Below are positions 1 through 7,619 of a DNA stretch of 64,000 bases, piece by piece. How positions within the stretch are numbered: position 1 is the stretch's first letter; each line of letters begins with the position of its first letter. Origin of the DNA: Luteimonas mephitis DSM 12574 (GTDB taxonomy: Bacteria > Pseudomonadota > Gammaproteobacteria > Xanthomonadales > Xanthomonadaceae); contig NZ_KE383817.1 of the NCBI RefSeq assembly GCF_000422305.1, positions 338,429 to 402,428 on the forward strand, in the 5' to 3' direction. A program made the translations under genes and the position numbers. The notes under the pieces were generated by a model that worked only from the letters and a program-made list of their open reading frames with translations, made no database searches and had not been told where the DNA came from.

Positions 1-46
1 TGCGGGCCTTGCGATCCATATCACTGAAGGGTTGGGGGTCGGTCAT
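1..46 (-). CDS. Start of an unidentified gene (partial)
   Basis: An ATG at 44-46 on the minus strand overlaps the TGA stop of the upstream P-like gene (ATGA overlap) and opens a frame reading MTDPQPFSDMDRKAR before the window ends. The 4-base overlap is typical of translational coupling in the compact operon seen here. The product cannot be identified from 15 residues. Confidence 0.5.
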   Translation of the reverse strand, partial: MTDPQPFSDMDRKAR

Positions 47-651
47 GAGCTTTGCTCCGTTGGGTGGGTGGGGTGATGGGCGATTGATACAAGGCCTGCT
101 TCGGTGCGGGCCCGGGCAAGCACTGCAGCGCGCTGGGCAGGTGGTGGTGGTGCCCACGTCTGTTGCTGATCGTGAGCAATGGCGGGGCAACCTGCAGATT
201 CGCTGACTTGACCCACCGGCTTGCCTCGCATGCATAGCGCCCTTGCGACGGAGTAGGCGTCCTGTAGCAGGCGGGCTGCATGCCTGCCTCGAGCACGCGC
301 ATAGGCGTCGCGATCCAGGCACTGCCAGACCATGTAGGTGAAGATCGACCTGGGCGCACCGGCACGCAGTTCGTGGCGCACCTCCGGCAGCGTGAGAATT
401 CCCAGGCAGCGCGCGCGGAATTCGCCCAGGGTCGGTGGCAGCGTGTCGACTGCTAGGACGCTGGCCTGGACGCCAGCGCTCAGTTGCTCGGGCGTCAGGT
501 CGGCTAGCCCGCGGGCCCACGTGCTGGCTGCGCCGCTTTCGCTGTCGCCGAACGTGTCGGTCCAGTGCCGTCCGTAGATCTCGGCCATGCTGACCCATAC
601 CGCGCGCCGGGCCGCGGGGTTCAGCGCTGCGGATTGCTGATGCTGTTCCAT
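43..651 (-). CDS. Phage replication P-like protein (putative helicase loader)
   Basis: 202 aa. Residues 15-85 have the pattern of phage replication protein P-like domains: an aromatic-rich start (WVSMAEIYGRHW), then WARGLADLTPEQL and a PPTLGEFRARCLG segment. In lambda, P recruits the host DnaB helicase to the O-bound origin. The start overlaps the 3' end of the O-like gene by 31 bases, the same O-P order as in lambdoid phages. The C-terminal part is low-complexity and proline/alanine rich. Assigned by motif and context only; DnaB contact is inference. Confidence 0.6.
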   Translation of the reverse strand: MEQHQQSAALNPAARRAVWVSMAEIYGRHWTDTFGDSESGAASTWARGLADLTPEQLSAGVQASVLAVDTLPPTLGEFRARCLGILTLPEVRHELRAGAPRSIFTYMVWQCLDRDAYARARGRHAARLLQDAYSVARALCMRGKPVGQVSESAGCPAIAHDQQQTWAPPPPAQRAAVLARARTEAGLVSIAHHPTHPTEQSS

Positions 652-1805
652 TCGCCCTCCAAGGTCCTGTCGTCGTGGACTGGGGCCTGGATGCCCGCCT
701 TCGCTCTTGCTTCAGCGACGCTGCACCGAAACGCTTCATCGGTCATTCGACCGAGGTCATGGGTGCGCTTGAGCCGCGATAGCTCATCGCTCAGCCAACG
801 TCGTGTCTCTTGGTCTATCGCGTTGCGTTGACTTTCCGTCGACGCTTTTGCGGTGGCCTGCCTCGTCGTCTCAACGTGCTCGATGCGAGTGAAGTCGCCT
901 TCGAGAATCTGCTCGTCTGCACCGCGGGATTGTTCAGCCATCGCGCGCCGCTGCATGTGATCGACGATGCTCTCGCCTCGCAAACGCTCTTTGGGGTCCG
1001 CGGGCCTCCACCCGTCCTCCCAGCGTCGTTGCTCGAGATAGTTCTCCGGCAGCGGTGCGAACTGCGTCGTCCTCAGCCACTGCGCTGCGTCCGCCTTGCG
1101 GGCGATGAGATCGCGCACGATCGCTGCGGTCTCCCTCTCCAGACCCAGTGATCGCCAGACCTTCATCGCGGCATGCTTTCGGTCGCGCTTTGGATAATGC
1201 GACCAGAATTCCTCAAAGCCCGATACCGAGTTCAATACTCCTTGTTCTTTCTCTGAGTAGTTGTTACCGAGTTGGGGTGGCACCTCTGTCCCCACCCCGT
1301 GCAGTGTCCCGCCCCTACGGGCGCACCGCCCCGTCCCCACTTCGCGCAGTTTCCCGTCCCTACCTCGCGCCCTTGTAGGGGCAGGTGTGTCCCTAGGTGA
1401 AAGGATGCTCGCAACGTGCTGCCGTGGAGTGGACCCCATGGAATAGGTGTTGGCCGTCACGCGATTTCCGCTGACCCTGACCAGGTAGTGCGCGTCACAA
1501 AGCACCTTGACGCTGCGGACCACGGATCGGCGCTCGAAGCCCGCATCCTGCGCGAGTCGGTCAAACGAAACCCAAGCCTCTCCTGTCCGGCCGTTTATCC
1601 GAACCATGATGGCCGCGAGCACGGTCACGTCCGCGTTCTTCAACACGGGATTCAATGCGGCGTCCGCGAGTAATTCAAACCGCGCGACTGGGCCATGCGC
1701 ACTGTGTTTCGTGCTACCTTCGTCTTGCTGCCCTTCTCCAAGATCAGCACCCGCGCTCCGCCTCTCACCAGGCGGGGCGCTTTCACTTTGCGGGCTACGA
1801 TCCAT
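621..1805 (-). CDS. Phage O-like replication initiator with HTH domain
   Basis: About 394 aa from the ATG at 1805; a frame extends to 1862, but the 1805 start overlaps the preceding gene by only 11 bases and has a G-rich stretch upstream. The N-terminal third (RFELLADAALNPVLKNADVTVLAAI...) resembles helix-turn-helix domains of phage replication initiators. The middle holds EFWSHYPKRDRKHAAMKVW, a signature common in phage O-type and replication proteins. The C-terminal part is charged. A 45-bp direct repeat sits in the middle of the gene (1288-1365), the position where lambda O carries its origin iterons. Expected role: origin recognition for replication of the element. Confidence 0.65.
   Translation of the reverse strand: MDRSPQSESAPPGERRSAGADLGEGQQDEGSTKHSAHGPVARFELLADAALNPVLKNADVTVLAAIMVRINGRTGEAWVSFDRLAQDAGFERRSVVRSVKVLCDAHYLVRVSGNRVTANTYSMGSTPRQHVASILSPRDTPAPTRARGRDGKLREVGTGRCARRGGTLHGVGTEVPPQLGNNYSEKEQGVLNSVSGFEEFWSHYPKRDRKHAAMKVWRSLGLERETAAIVRDLIARKADAAQWLRTTQFAPLPENYLEQRRWEDGWRPADPKERLRGESIVDHMQRRAMAEQSRGADEQILEGDFTRIEHVETTRQATAKASTESQRNAIDQETRRWLSDELSRLKRTHDLGRMTDEAFRCSVAEARAKAGIQAPVHDDRTLEGEWNSISNPQR
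1288..1370. repeat. 45-bp direct repeats inside the O-like gene, possible origin
   Basis: GTCCCCAC recurs at 1288 and 1333, and the block GCAGTxTCCCGxCCCTAC recurs at 1301 and 1346, so two units have a 45-bp period. Each unit contains two half-units starting with (G/T)TCCC. The period is a multiple of three and is read through in the protein as a degenerate GTG/GKLREVGTG repeat. In lambdoid phages the replication origin is a set of iterons inside gene O, so an origin here is a reasonable inference. Confidence 0.5.
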
Positions 1806-2001
1806 CGCCTGGCCCCCGGCGCAGCGCGTCGGCAAGCTGCAACGCGTGCTGCCTCGCACCATCCAGATTGCGGCTCAACGCCTCGGCAGCGTCCGCATTC
1901 GGATAGCGGTGCAAGTGCTCGAGCTGCGCCTGCAGACGGCGCCCGATCTCCGGCAACTGTTCACGCAGCTGCTCCGGGTCGGCAAGGTTCCAGCGGACCA
2001 T
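1795..2001 (-). CDS. Small conserved-looking element protein, unknown function
   Basis: 68 aa starting MVRWNLADPEQLREQL. The ATG at 2001 lies 2 bases after the stop of the HTH gene; an upstream in-frame ATG at 2112 would overlap that gene heavily and is rejected. The protein is mostly helical, acidic and leucine-rich (QLREQLPEIGRRLQAQLEHL), consistent with a small coiled-coil accessory or regulatory protein. I do not recognise a family. The position between the HTH gene and the O-like gene suggests it is part of the replication/regulation operon. Confidence 0.6.
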   Translation of the reverse strand: MVRWNLADPEQLREQLPEIGRRLQAQLEHLHRYPNADAAEALSRNLDGARQHALQLADALRRGPGDGS

Positions 2002-2003
2002 GG

Positions 2004-2210
2004 TCAGACCTCGACGAGCTGCTTCTCTATCCAGTCCTGGACTTTCTGGCGGTCGTAGAGCACCCGCCCCTGGAGGCGCAGGTAGGGCGGTCCGATGCGC
2101 AATCTGCGCCACCGAAGCAGCGTCGCCTCGCTTCGCTTCAGTTCGATCGCGAGCTCCTCCGTGGTCAACTTGTCGGAGAGCAACGGCGGGGTGTTGTGGT
2201 GGCTTGTCAT
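2004..2210 (-). CDS. Excisionase-type HTH DNA-binding protein
   Basis: 68 aa. The segment LTTEELAIELKRSEATLLRWRRLRIGPPYLRLQGRVLYDRQKVQDWIE, described here by its key parts TEELA, RWRR, GPPY and VLYDRQKVQDWI, is the winged HTH_17/MerR-like fold of excisionases and AlpA-type activators. Such proteins direct excision or switch on early genes of integrated elements. It is the first gene of the leftward replication operon, preceded by a 158-base non-coding stretch that holds inverted repeats. Function as excisionase versus transcriptional activator cannot be told apart here. Confidence 0.75.
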   Translation of the reverse strand: MTSHHNTPPLLSDKLTTEELAIELKRSEATLLRWRRLRIGPPYLRLQGRVLYDRQKVQDWIEKQLVEV

Positions 2211-2229
2211 CTTGTGCGCGCTCGGGCTA

Positions 2230-2254
2230 GTTCCTGTAAGGAAATGCTAGGAAC
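2230..2254. promoter_or_regulatory. Inverted repeat upstream of the HTH gene, candidate operator
   Basis: GTTCCT at 2230-2235 and AGGAAC at 2249-2254 form an inverted repeat, with a further AAGGAA at 2238-2243. It lies 20-44 bases before the HTH start, where an autoregulator or promoter would be expected. No clear -10/-35 pair could be fixed. Confidence 0.35.
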
Positions 2255-2368
2255 CAATAGCGGCCGTGCGAAGGTGTCGATTATTTTTCAGGAGCCGCAA
2301 GCTCAAAGCCGCACAGTGCTTGGCCGTCGTGGCTTAGTTCAACTGATTCTTGTGAAGTTTCGCGGCCG

Positions 2369-2941
2369 TCAAAGCACGTCGGCTGGGTCGTAAGGGTCGG
2401 CGTCCGCTGGCATTGCCGCGTTGGAGTGCACCCGCACGGTCGCTGTTCCGGCAGTTGCTCCGCGGAGACGTCTTCGATCCATTCGAACACCGAGCATTGC
2501 CCGCACGATCGCTGCGAAGACGCCCATCTCTGGCGCACTGAACTCCTCGCGCAGGGCGGATGCGACCCCGGTGAGAAACTGATCCTGCCGTTCGCGATGA
2601 CCCAACGCGACGCCGGCGGACGGCCAGGACAGCACGAGGGCTTCAGTCAATGCCACTTGCCTGACTAGGCGGCCAAACCGCTCGGCGTCGCAGATGCGAC
2701 CGACGCGGCGCCATGCGCTGTCGGCGTCACCGTCCTCGATCCATCGATGGCAAACGAACAGCTCCAAGCTGTCGACAAGCTGCGCATCGCCTTCCTTCCC
2801 CGGCAAGCTGGGGACGAGATCCTCGGGACAGCGCGCGCTGTACGCGCGCTGCGCCCCGATGGTGCCGACGCGCTCCACCAGGGCCTGCCGGCGAGCCCTA
2901 GCGAAATCCGGCACCCAAGATGGACTGCTGGCCTTGGCCAC
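2369..2941 (-). CDS. Unknown element protein
   Basis: About 190 aa if translation begins at the GTG at 2941, four bases after the stop of the gene before it; an ATG at 2989 would overlap that gene by 44 bases. Neither start has a strong ribosome-binding site. The protein is arginine- and leucine-rich, mostly helical, with no signal peptide and no motif I recognise (middle part RRVGRICDAERFGRLVRQVAL). It is followed by the 158-base regulatory gap before the HTH gene. Cargo or regulatory gene of the element; function unknown. Confidence 0.55.
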   Translation of the reverse strand: MAKASSPSWVPDFARARRQALVERVGTIGAQRAYSARCPEDLVPSLPGKEGDAQLVDSLELFVCHRWIEDGDADSAWRRVGRICDAERFGRLVRQVALTEALVLSWPSAGVALGHRERQDQFLTGVASALREEFSAPEMGVFAAIVRAMLGVRMDRRRLRGATAGTATVRVHSNAAMPADADPYDPADVL

Positions 2942-2945
2942 AAGC

Positions 2946-3263
2946 TCAGGGGAGGTCTGCGCTGCGCCGCATATACGAAATCTCAGCACTCAGAGCCTGG
3001 GTCAGCGTGACCATGAGCTCCACACCATTCACCACGTTCGCGACGTCTCTTGGATCGAGTTCGTTCCTGAGCGCGCTGGCTCCTTCAGCTTGTGAACGCA
3101 GGGCTCTGAGCGACGCCGATGTCATGTCGAGGATCTCCTCAAGATGACTCGCCAAGTCGTCGGGGTGCTGGTCCTGAAATGTGATCCCCACCATGTGACC
3201 ACCGAACTGCAGTCCGTGCACTAGAGGGTTGACGCTGTCGCTCGCTACACTCGTTGCTGCCAT
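2946..3263 (-). CDS. Unknown element protein, 105 aa
   Basis: The ATG at 3263 is preceded by GGAG at a good distance (ACGGAGAACGATC), which decides this start over an upstream ATG. The sequence contains an HPDDLASHLEEILDMTSASLRALRSQAEG stretch, predicted helical, then LDPRDVANVVNGVELMVTLTQALSAEI, so it looks like a small helical soluble protein. No known family was recognised. It lies directly downstream of the integrase in the same direction, 65 bases after it. Confidence 0.6.
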   Translation of the reverse strand: MAATSVASDSVNPLVHGLQFGGHMVGITFQDQHPDDLASHLEEILDMTSASLRALRSQAEGASALRNELDPRDVANVVNGVELMVTLTQALSAEISYMRRSADLP

Positions 3264-3328
3264 GATCGTTCTCCGTTCGAACGGTTGTGGAAGGCCGGCC
3301 GGGTGGTAGTGACACCCGGTCCGGCCGC

Positions 3329-4723
3329 TTACCCGGCTCGTCGCCGGATGGGGGTGACGTTCCCTGCCTTGCCCTTGGGCTCGCACAGGGCGCGCAGCTT
3401 CTTCAGCGCCGCGCGTTTCTCGTCGTCGAACTCGTGTGCCTCGTAGTGCTGCCCCTGGACGCCGCCTAGGCCATGCGAGCCCAGATGCGCGCGGATCTCA
3501 CGGGACACGCCGGCAGCTTGCAGGCGCGTCTCCACGGTCTTCCGGATCGTGCCAGGAGTGAACAGCCGATCGATCTCGTCTGCCGCGACCATGTCGCGCG
3601 CCACGGCCTGCACCGCCTCCCAGACGGTGTGATAGACCGCGCCCTGCTCCCCATTGCTCACGGTGAACAGGTACGGCCCGGGCTGGATGGTGTTGCCGTC
3701 CTCGTCCACGGTCGGCGCGCGCATGGCGGCCAGCGCTTTCGCAGCGTCGGGAATGAGCGGGACGACATGCTCCCGGGCCATCGTGCGCCGGCCCTTGGTA
3801 TCCAGGAGGGTGACGGTCTTGTGGTCGGGGTCGTGGTCGGCCTCGGTGAGCCGGCCCAGCTGCTCGACGCGCTGGCCACCGGTCAGCAGGTGGAAGCGCA
3901 GCAGGGCGCCGCGCGCGCTGTCGTCGGCTGCGATCCGCTTCCAGTAGGCGGCCAACTGCAGCTGGCTCAGTGCCCACTTCCGCTCCCGGGCAGCCGCCGC
4001 GGCCTTGTCCGCCGCTTCCTTGGGCCTGCTCACGTCCAGGTCCACCAGCGGGTTGTGCGCGATCTGGAAGCCGGCGAACGCGTGCATGGTGGCGTCCGTC
4101 CTCGCCTTCCTCGCAGCCGTGTAGGCGGCGCGCAGGTAGGCCCGCAGCTTCTCGGCCTCCCGCAGCTTCCCGGCCTTGGCCAGGGCGTGGAAGACGGGCA
4201 TGACGTCGTCGACGGCCACCGAGTCCGCTGGCAGCTTGGCCAGCTTCGGCCGCGGCTCGGTGATATGCCGCTCGAACGCCCGCGCGACCTGCCTCCAGCT
4301 TGGCTTGCCCGCAGCCTTCAGGTGCTCGGCGTAGGCGTCCATGAGCGCGCCGAAGGTGGCGGTATCGCGGGCGGCCTTCGCTTCGGCCGCAGCGCGCGCT
4401 TCCTTCGCCTCCAGCCACGGGTCGTGGCCCAGGTCGACCAGCGCGCGCTTCTCGGCCGCCAGCTTGCGTGCTGCGGCCAGCGAGAGTCGCGGCGCCTTGC
4501 CGTACTCACCGAGCACCATGCGCCGCTCGCGGCCGGTCGCTTTGGCGACGTACACCAGCAGGAACTGCTTCGCACCGGTGTAGAAGGTCTTGATCGCAAA
4601 GCCGCGGATCGGGCCGTCGTCGTAGTCGATGCGCTGGCCTTCGCCAGGCACCGCCAGCTCATCTAGGAAAACGGTGGTGAATGGGTGCTTCGCCAAGGGG
4701 ACAGCCCTCAATAGTCCGGCCAT
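3329..4723 (-). CDS. int: Tyrosine-recombinase integrase
   Basis: 464-493 aa; the ATG at 4723 is used, an in-frame ATG at 4810 is also possible, and a TTG at about 4696 after GAGGG cannot be excluded. The N-terminal arm-binding region (PIRGFAIKTFYTGAKQFLLVYVAKATGRERRMVLGEYG in outline) is typical of tRNA-targeting integrases. The catalytic part shows the first Arg in LLTGGQRVEQL, the second in TIRKTVETRL, a His in LGSHGLGG and the Tyr in QGQHYEAH. It inserts and excises the element at the tRNA-Phe 3' end. The gene points away from the attachment site at 4859-4908, with repeated heptamers between them. Confidence 0.93.
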   Translation of the reverse strand: MAGLLRAVPLAKHPFTTVFLDELAVPGEGQRIDYDDGPIRGFAIKTFYTGAKQFLLVYVAKATGRERRMVLGEYGKAPRLSLAAARKLAAEKRALVDLGHDPWLEAKEARAAAEAKAARDTATFGALMDAYAEHLKAAGKPSWRQVARAFERHITEPRPKLAKLPADSVAVDDVMPVFHALAKAGKLREAEKLRAYLRAAYTAARKARTDATMHAFAGFQIAHNPLVDLDVSRPKEAADKAAAAARERKWALSQLQLAAYWKRIAADDSARGALLRFHLLTGGQRVEQLGRLTEADHDPDHKTVTLLDTKGRRTMAREHVVPLIPDAAKALAAMRAPTVDEDGNTIQPGPYLFTVSNGEQGAVYHTVWEAVQAVARDMVAADEIDRLFTPGTIRKTVETRLQAAGVSREIRAHLGSHGLGGVQGQHYEAHEFDDEKRAALKKLRALCEPKGKAGNVTPIRRRAG

Positions 4724-4855
4724 AGTCCGGCATGTATTGCAGTACCGGTGTATCCCCTTTGTAACCTTATGTCCCCTCTTGCGCAAGGGAAATTGCGGGA
4801 ATTCGGCCAAAATCCGCCGGACTTCGGCTCTAGAGCGGCTTAACCGTTCCGGACT
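4711..4855. promoter_or_regulatory. Candidate integrase arm-type sites
   Basis: AGTCCGG occurs at 4713-4719 and 4724-4730 (inside a 10-bp repeat ATAGTCCGGC), and its complement CCGGACT occurs at 4817-4823 and 4849-4855. The four copies lie between the integrase and the tRNA fragment, arranged as two facing pairs, as expected for arm-binding or excisionase sites beside an attachment core. Confidence 0.45.
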
Positions 4856-4858
4856 CTA

Positions 4859-4908
4859 GGGGATTGAAAATCCCCGTGTAGGGGGTTCGATTCCCTCCCC
4901 GGCCACCA
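4859..4908 (+). other. attR: 3' fragment of tRNA-Phe (GAA)
   Basis: Contains the anticodon arm (stem GGGGA/TCCCC with loop TTGAAAA, anticodon GAA), a T arm with TTCGATT, the 3' acceptor strand CCCGGCC, discriminator A and an encoded CCA at 4906-4908. The bases upstream do not form the D arm or the 5' acceptor strand GGCCGGG, so this is not a complete tRNA. It is the direct-repeat copy left by integration into tRNA-Phe. Confidence 0.85.
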
Positions 4909-4928
4909 TGAAACAATGCGTCATCCGG

Positions 4929-4951
4929 AAAGGGCCCTCGCGGCCCTTTTT
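4929..4951 (+). terminator. Rho-independent terminator of tRNA-Phe
   Basis: AAAGGGCC, loop CTCGC, GGCCCTTT followed by further T residues, 20 bases after the tRNA 3' end. It marks the chromosomal sequence that followed tRNA-Phe before integration. Confidence 0.8.
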
Positions 4952-5126
4952 CGTGTCCGGCGGAGAAACTGCCGACGCCGGCAGGCGGAGCTGCCCTGCG
5001 CGGCCACGATATCGGATCCGGGCTTGCTTGAAGAAGCGCCCCGCCCGTCGAAACGCCTGCCCCGGCTTCGCCCCCGCCCCATACGCCGTGGTATTTTCCA
5101 GCCCTGTGCACATCAAGGGGATCGGC

Positions 5127-5609
5127 ATGCATCGGCGCTGGTTATCGTTCCTGTTCCTTGCCGCAACGGCGGCGTTGCTGCTCGCTGCCTGCAGCGGGGG
5201 CCCGGTGCGGCGGGTGTCCGAACCCAGCGCCAGCATCCAGCAGTTGACGGTGGGCGCCGATGGCAGCTGGTCGGTGGAGCTGCGCCTGCAGAACTACAGC
5301 AGCATCCCGATGCGCTTTGATGCGATCAGCCTGGCGATGACGCTGGGCGACCAGCCCGCGGGCACGCTGCAGGGCAACGCCGGGATCTCGATCGGGCCGG
5401 AATCGGCCGACGTGGTGACCCTGGCCCACGCGCCGACCTCGGCCGCGCGCATCGCGATGGCCGACGCGCTCGGTGGCAACCACGGCATCGGCTATGCCCT
5501 CGAAGGCACGCTTCGGGTCGTGCCCGAGGACAAGGGCGCGCGCAGCTTCGACATCAAGCGCACCAGCAGCCTGAATCCGGTCCCCGGCCTGCCCGGCGTG
5601 CTGCGCTAG
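5127..5609 (+). CDS. LEA type 2-like lipoprotein
   Basis: 160 aa, ATG at 5127 with AAGGGG seven bases upstream. A lipoprotein signal ends at LLLAAC (Cys22), so the protein should be anchored to a membrane facing the periplasm. The mature part reads SIQQLTVGADGSWSVELRLQNYSSIPMRF, the typical beginning of LEA14-like immunoglobulin-fold domains that describe extra contributions of paired strands. It is the first chromosomal gene after the integrated element and probably monocistronic or cotranscribed with the dehydrogenase 72 bases downstream. Exact role is unknown. Confidence 0.75.
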   Translation: MHRRWLSFLFLAATAALLLAACSGGPVRRVSEPSASIQQLTVGADGSWSVELRLQNYSSIPMRFDAISLAMTLGDQPAGTLQGNAGISIGPESADVVTLAHAPTSAARIAMADALGGNHGIGYALEGTLRVVPEDKGARSFDIKRTSSLNPVPGLPGVLR

Positions 5610-5681
5610 GGCCACGCCGGCCGCATTGAAGCGCCCGCGCATCCGAATTCCCCCGATCCAAACCTGGAACACGACTCCCGC

Positions 5682-7472
5682 ATGAGCACCTACAAGGCAC
5701 CGCTGCACGACATCCGCTTCGCCCTCCACGACGTCCTTGGCGCCGAGGCGCTGTTTGCGCGGCTGGGCTTCACCGAGGCCACCGGCGACATCATCGACGC
5801 CGTGCTGGACGAGTCCGCGCGCTTCACCGAGACCGTGCTTGCGCCGCTCAATCGCGTCGGCGACGAGGTCGGCTGCAGCTACGACAAGGCCAGCGGCGCG
5901 GTCACCACGCCACCCGGTTTCAAGGAGGCCTACGCGCAGTTCGTCGACGGCGGCTGGTCGGGGCTGGCATCGCCGGCGCAGTTCGGCGGCCAGGGCATGC
6001 CGCACCTGGCGGCGATTCCGCTGAAGGAAATGATCGACGCCGCCAACCTGGCCTGGGGCAACTTCCCGTTGCTCTCGCACGGCGCCACCGAGGCGCTGCT
6101 GCACCACGGCCAGCCGTGGCAGCAGGAGGTGTTCCTCAAGCCGCTGGTCGACGGCCGCTGGACCGGCACCATGTGCCTGACCGAGCCGCACTGCGGCACC
6201 GACCTGGGCCTGCTCAAGACCCGCGCCGTGCCGCAGGCCGACGGCAGCCATGCGATCACCGGCACCAAGATCTTCATCACCGCGGGCGAACACGATTTCA
6301 CCGACAACATCGTGCACCTGGTGCTCGCGCGGCTGCCGGATGCGCCTGCCGGCAGCAAGGGCATCTCGCTGTTCATCGTGCCGAAGCTGCGCGTGGACCG
6401 CGACGGCAACGTCGGCGAACGCAACGGGGTGCGCTGCGGTGCGCTCGAGCACAAGATGGGCATCCACGGCTCGGCAACCTGCGTGATGAACTTCGACGAC
6501 GCCCAGGGCTGGCTGATCGGCGAGCCGAACAAGGGCCTGATGGCGATGTTCACCATGATGAACACCGCGCGCCTGGCGGTGGGCCTGCAGGGGCTGGGGC
6601 TGGCGGATCGCGCGTATCAGAACGCGCTGCGCTATGCGCGTGAACGGCTGCAGATGCGCGCCCTCACCGGCGCGAAGTTCCCCGACAAGCCGGCCGACCC
6701 GATCATCGTCCACCCAGACGTGCGCCGCATGCTGCTGACGCAGAAAGCGCTGGTGGAAGGCGGCCGCCTGCTCGGTTACCACGCCGCGTCGCTGGTCGAC
6801 GTCATTGCCCACGGCGACGACGCGGGCGAGCGCGAGCGCGCAGACGCCCTGCTCGGCTTCCTCACCCCGATCACCAAGGCCTGCCTCACCGAATGGGGCG
6901 TGGAATGCACCTACCACGCGCTGCAGTGCTTCGGCGGCCACGGCTACATCGCCGAGCACGGCATGGAGCAGCTCGCCCGCGACGCCCGCATCACCACTCT
7001 CTACGAAGGCACCACCGGCATCCAGGCGCTGGACCTGATGGGCCGCAAGACGATGCAGCTGCAAGGCGCGGGACTGCGCGTGTTCCTCGGCATGATGGAG
7101 GAGTTCTGCACCGCGCACGCCGGCGACGAAGCGCTGCGCGAGTTCATCGAACCGCTGCGCGCCAGGGCAGGCGAATGGCAGGCGCTGACGATGGCGATCG
7201 GCAAGCGCGCGATGGCGGACGCCGACGAGATCGGCGCGGCAGCCTACGACTACCTGTTCTACTCGGGCTACGTGGCGCTGGCCTACTGGTGGGCGCGTAG
7301 CGTGGCCGCCGCGGATGCCTCGTCGCAGTCGCAGGCATTCAAGCAGGCCAAGCGCGAGACCGCGCGCTTCTATTTCGCCCGCATCCTGCCGCGCACGCTG
7401 GCGCACAAGGCCGCGATCGAGAGCAGCGCGGCAACGCTGATGGCGATGGACGCCGATCGCTTCGACGCGTAG
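5682..7472 (+). CDS. Acyl-CoA dehydrogenase, DmdC-like family
   Basis: 596 aa, the length of the long acyl-CoA dehydrogenases with an extra C-terminal domain. Visible family features: FTETVLAPLNRVGDEVG near the N terminus, MCLTEPHCGTDLGLLKT (flavin/substrate loop) near 165-180, ITGTKIFITAGEHD, and the C-terminal ALQCFGGHGYIAEHG with the ARDARITTLYEGTTGIQ segment. These enzymes use FAD to oxidise acyl-CoA thioesters at the alpha-beta position; DmdC itself acts on methylmercaptopropionyl-CoA, but most family members in this group are general fatty-acid or branched-chain enzymes. Substrate is not predictable here. Confidence 0.9.
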   Translation: MSTYKAPLHDIRFALHDVLGAEALFARLGFTEATGDIIDAVLDESARFTETVLAPLNRVGDEVGCSYDKASGAVTTPPGFKEAYAQFVDGGWSGLASPAQFGGQGMPHLAAIPLKEMIDAANLAWGNFPLLSHGATEALLHHGQPWQQEVFLKPLVDGRWTGTMCLTEPHCGTDLGLLKTRAVPQADGSHAITGTKIFITAGEHDFTDNIVHLVLARLPDAPAGSKGISLFIVPKLRVDRDGNVGERNGVRCGALEHKMGIHGSATCVMNFDDAQGWLIGEPNKGLMAMFTMMNTARLAVGLQGLGLADRAYQNALRYARERLQMRALTGAKFPDKPADPIIVHPDVRRMLLTQKALVEGGRLLGYHAASLVDVIAHGDDAGERERADALLGFLTPITKACLTEWGVECTYHALQCFGGHGYIAEHGMEQLARDARITTLYEGTTGIQALDLMGRKTMQLQGAGLRVFLGMMEEFCTAHAGDEALREFIEPLRARAGEWQALTMAIGKRAMADADEIGAAAYDYLFYSGYVALAYWWARSVAAADASSQSQAFKQAKRETARFYFARILPRTLAHKAAIESSAATLMAMDADRFDA

Positions 7473-7619
7473 CCGCCCGCTTCGACGCGCCGGTCGGGAC
7501 GACACCCCGGCGCCTTGCGCATGCCGTCCGGTCATCGTGCAGTGTCGGGGGTGTCGCCCAGACCGGCGACTGCCCGCGGGTACCAATCCGCAAACAATTG
7601 GGTATAAGCTGGGTGCCCG

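Larger units (their letters stand above)
1..4908. mobile_element. Right end of an integrative element in tRNA-Phe
   Basis: All genes from 1 to 4723 run leftward: integrase, two unknown genes, an excisionase-type HTH protein, a small protein, phage O-like and P-like replication genes and the start of another gene. The right boundary is a 3' half of tRNA-Phe at 4859-4908, followed by a terminator that would originally serve the tRNA. Integration into the 3' end of a tRNA leaves an intact tRNA at one end and a 3' fragment at the other, so the intact tRNA-Phe and the rest of the element should lie left of base 1. Gene content suggests a phage, a phage remnant or a small phage satellite; no capsid or lysis gene is visible. 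Confidence 0.85.

Noticed and set aside
4830..4908. A complete tRNA-Phe gene
   Set aside because: The D arm and the 5' acceptor strand are missing; only the part from the anticodon arm to CCA is present.
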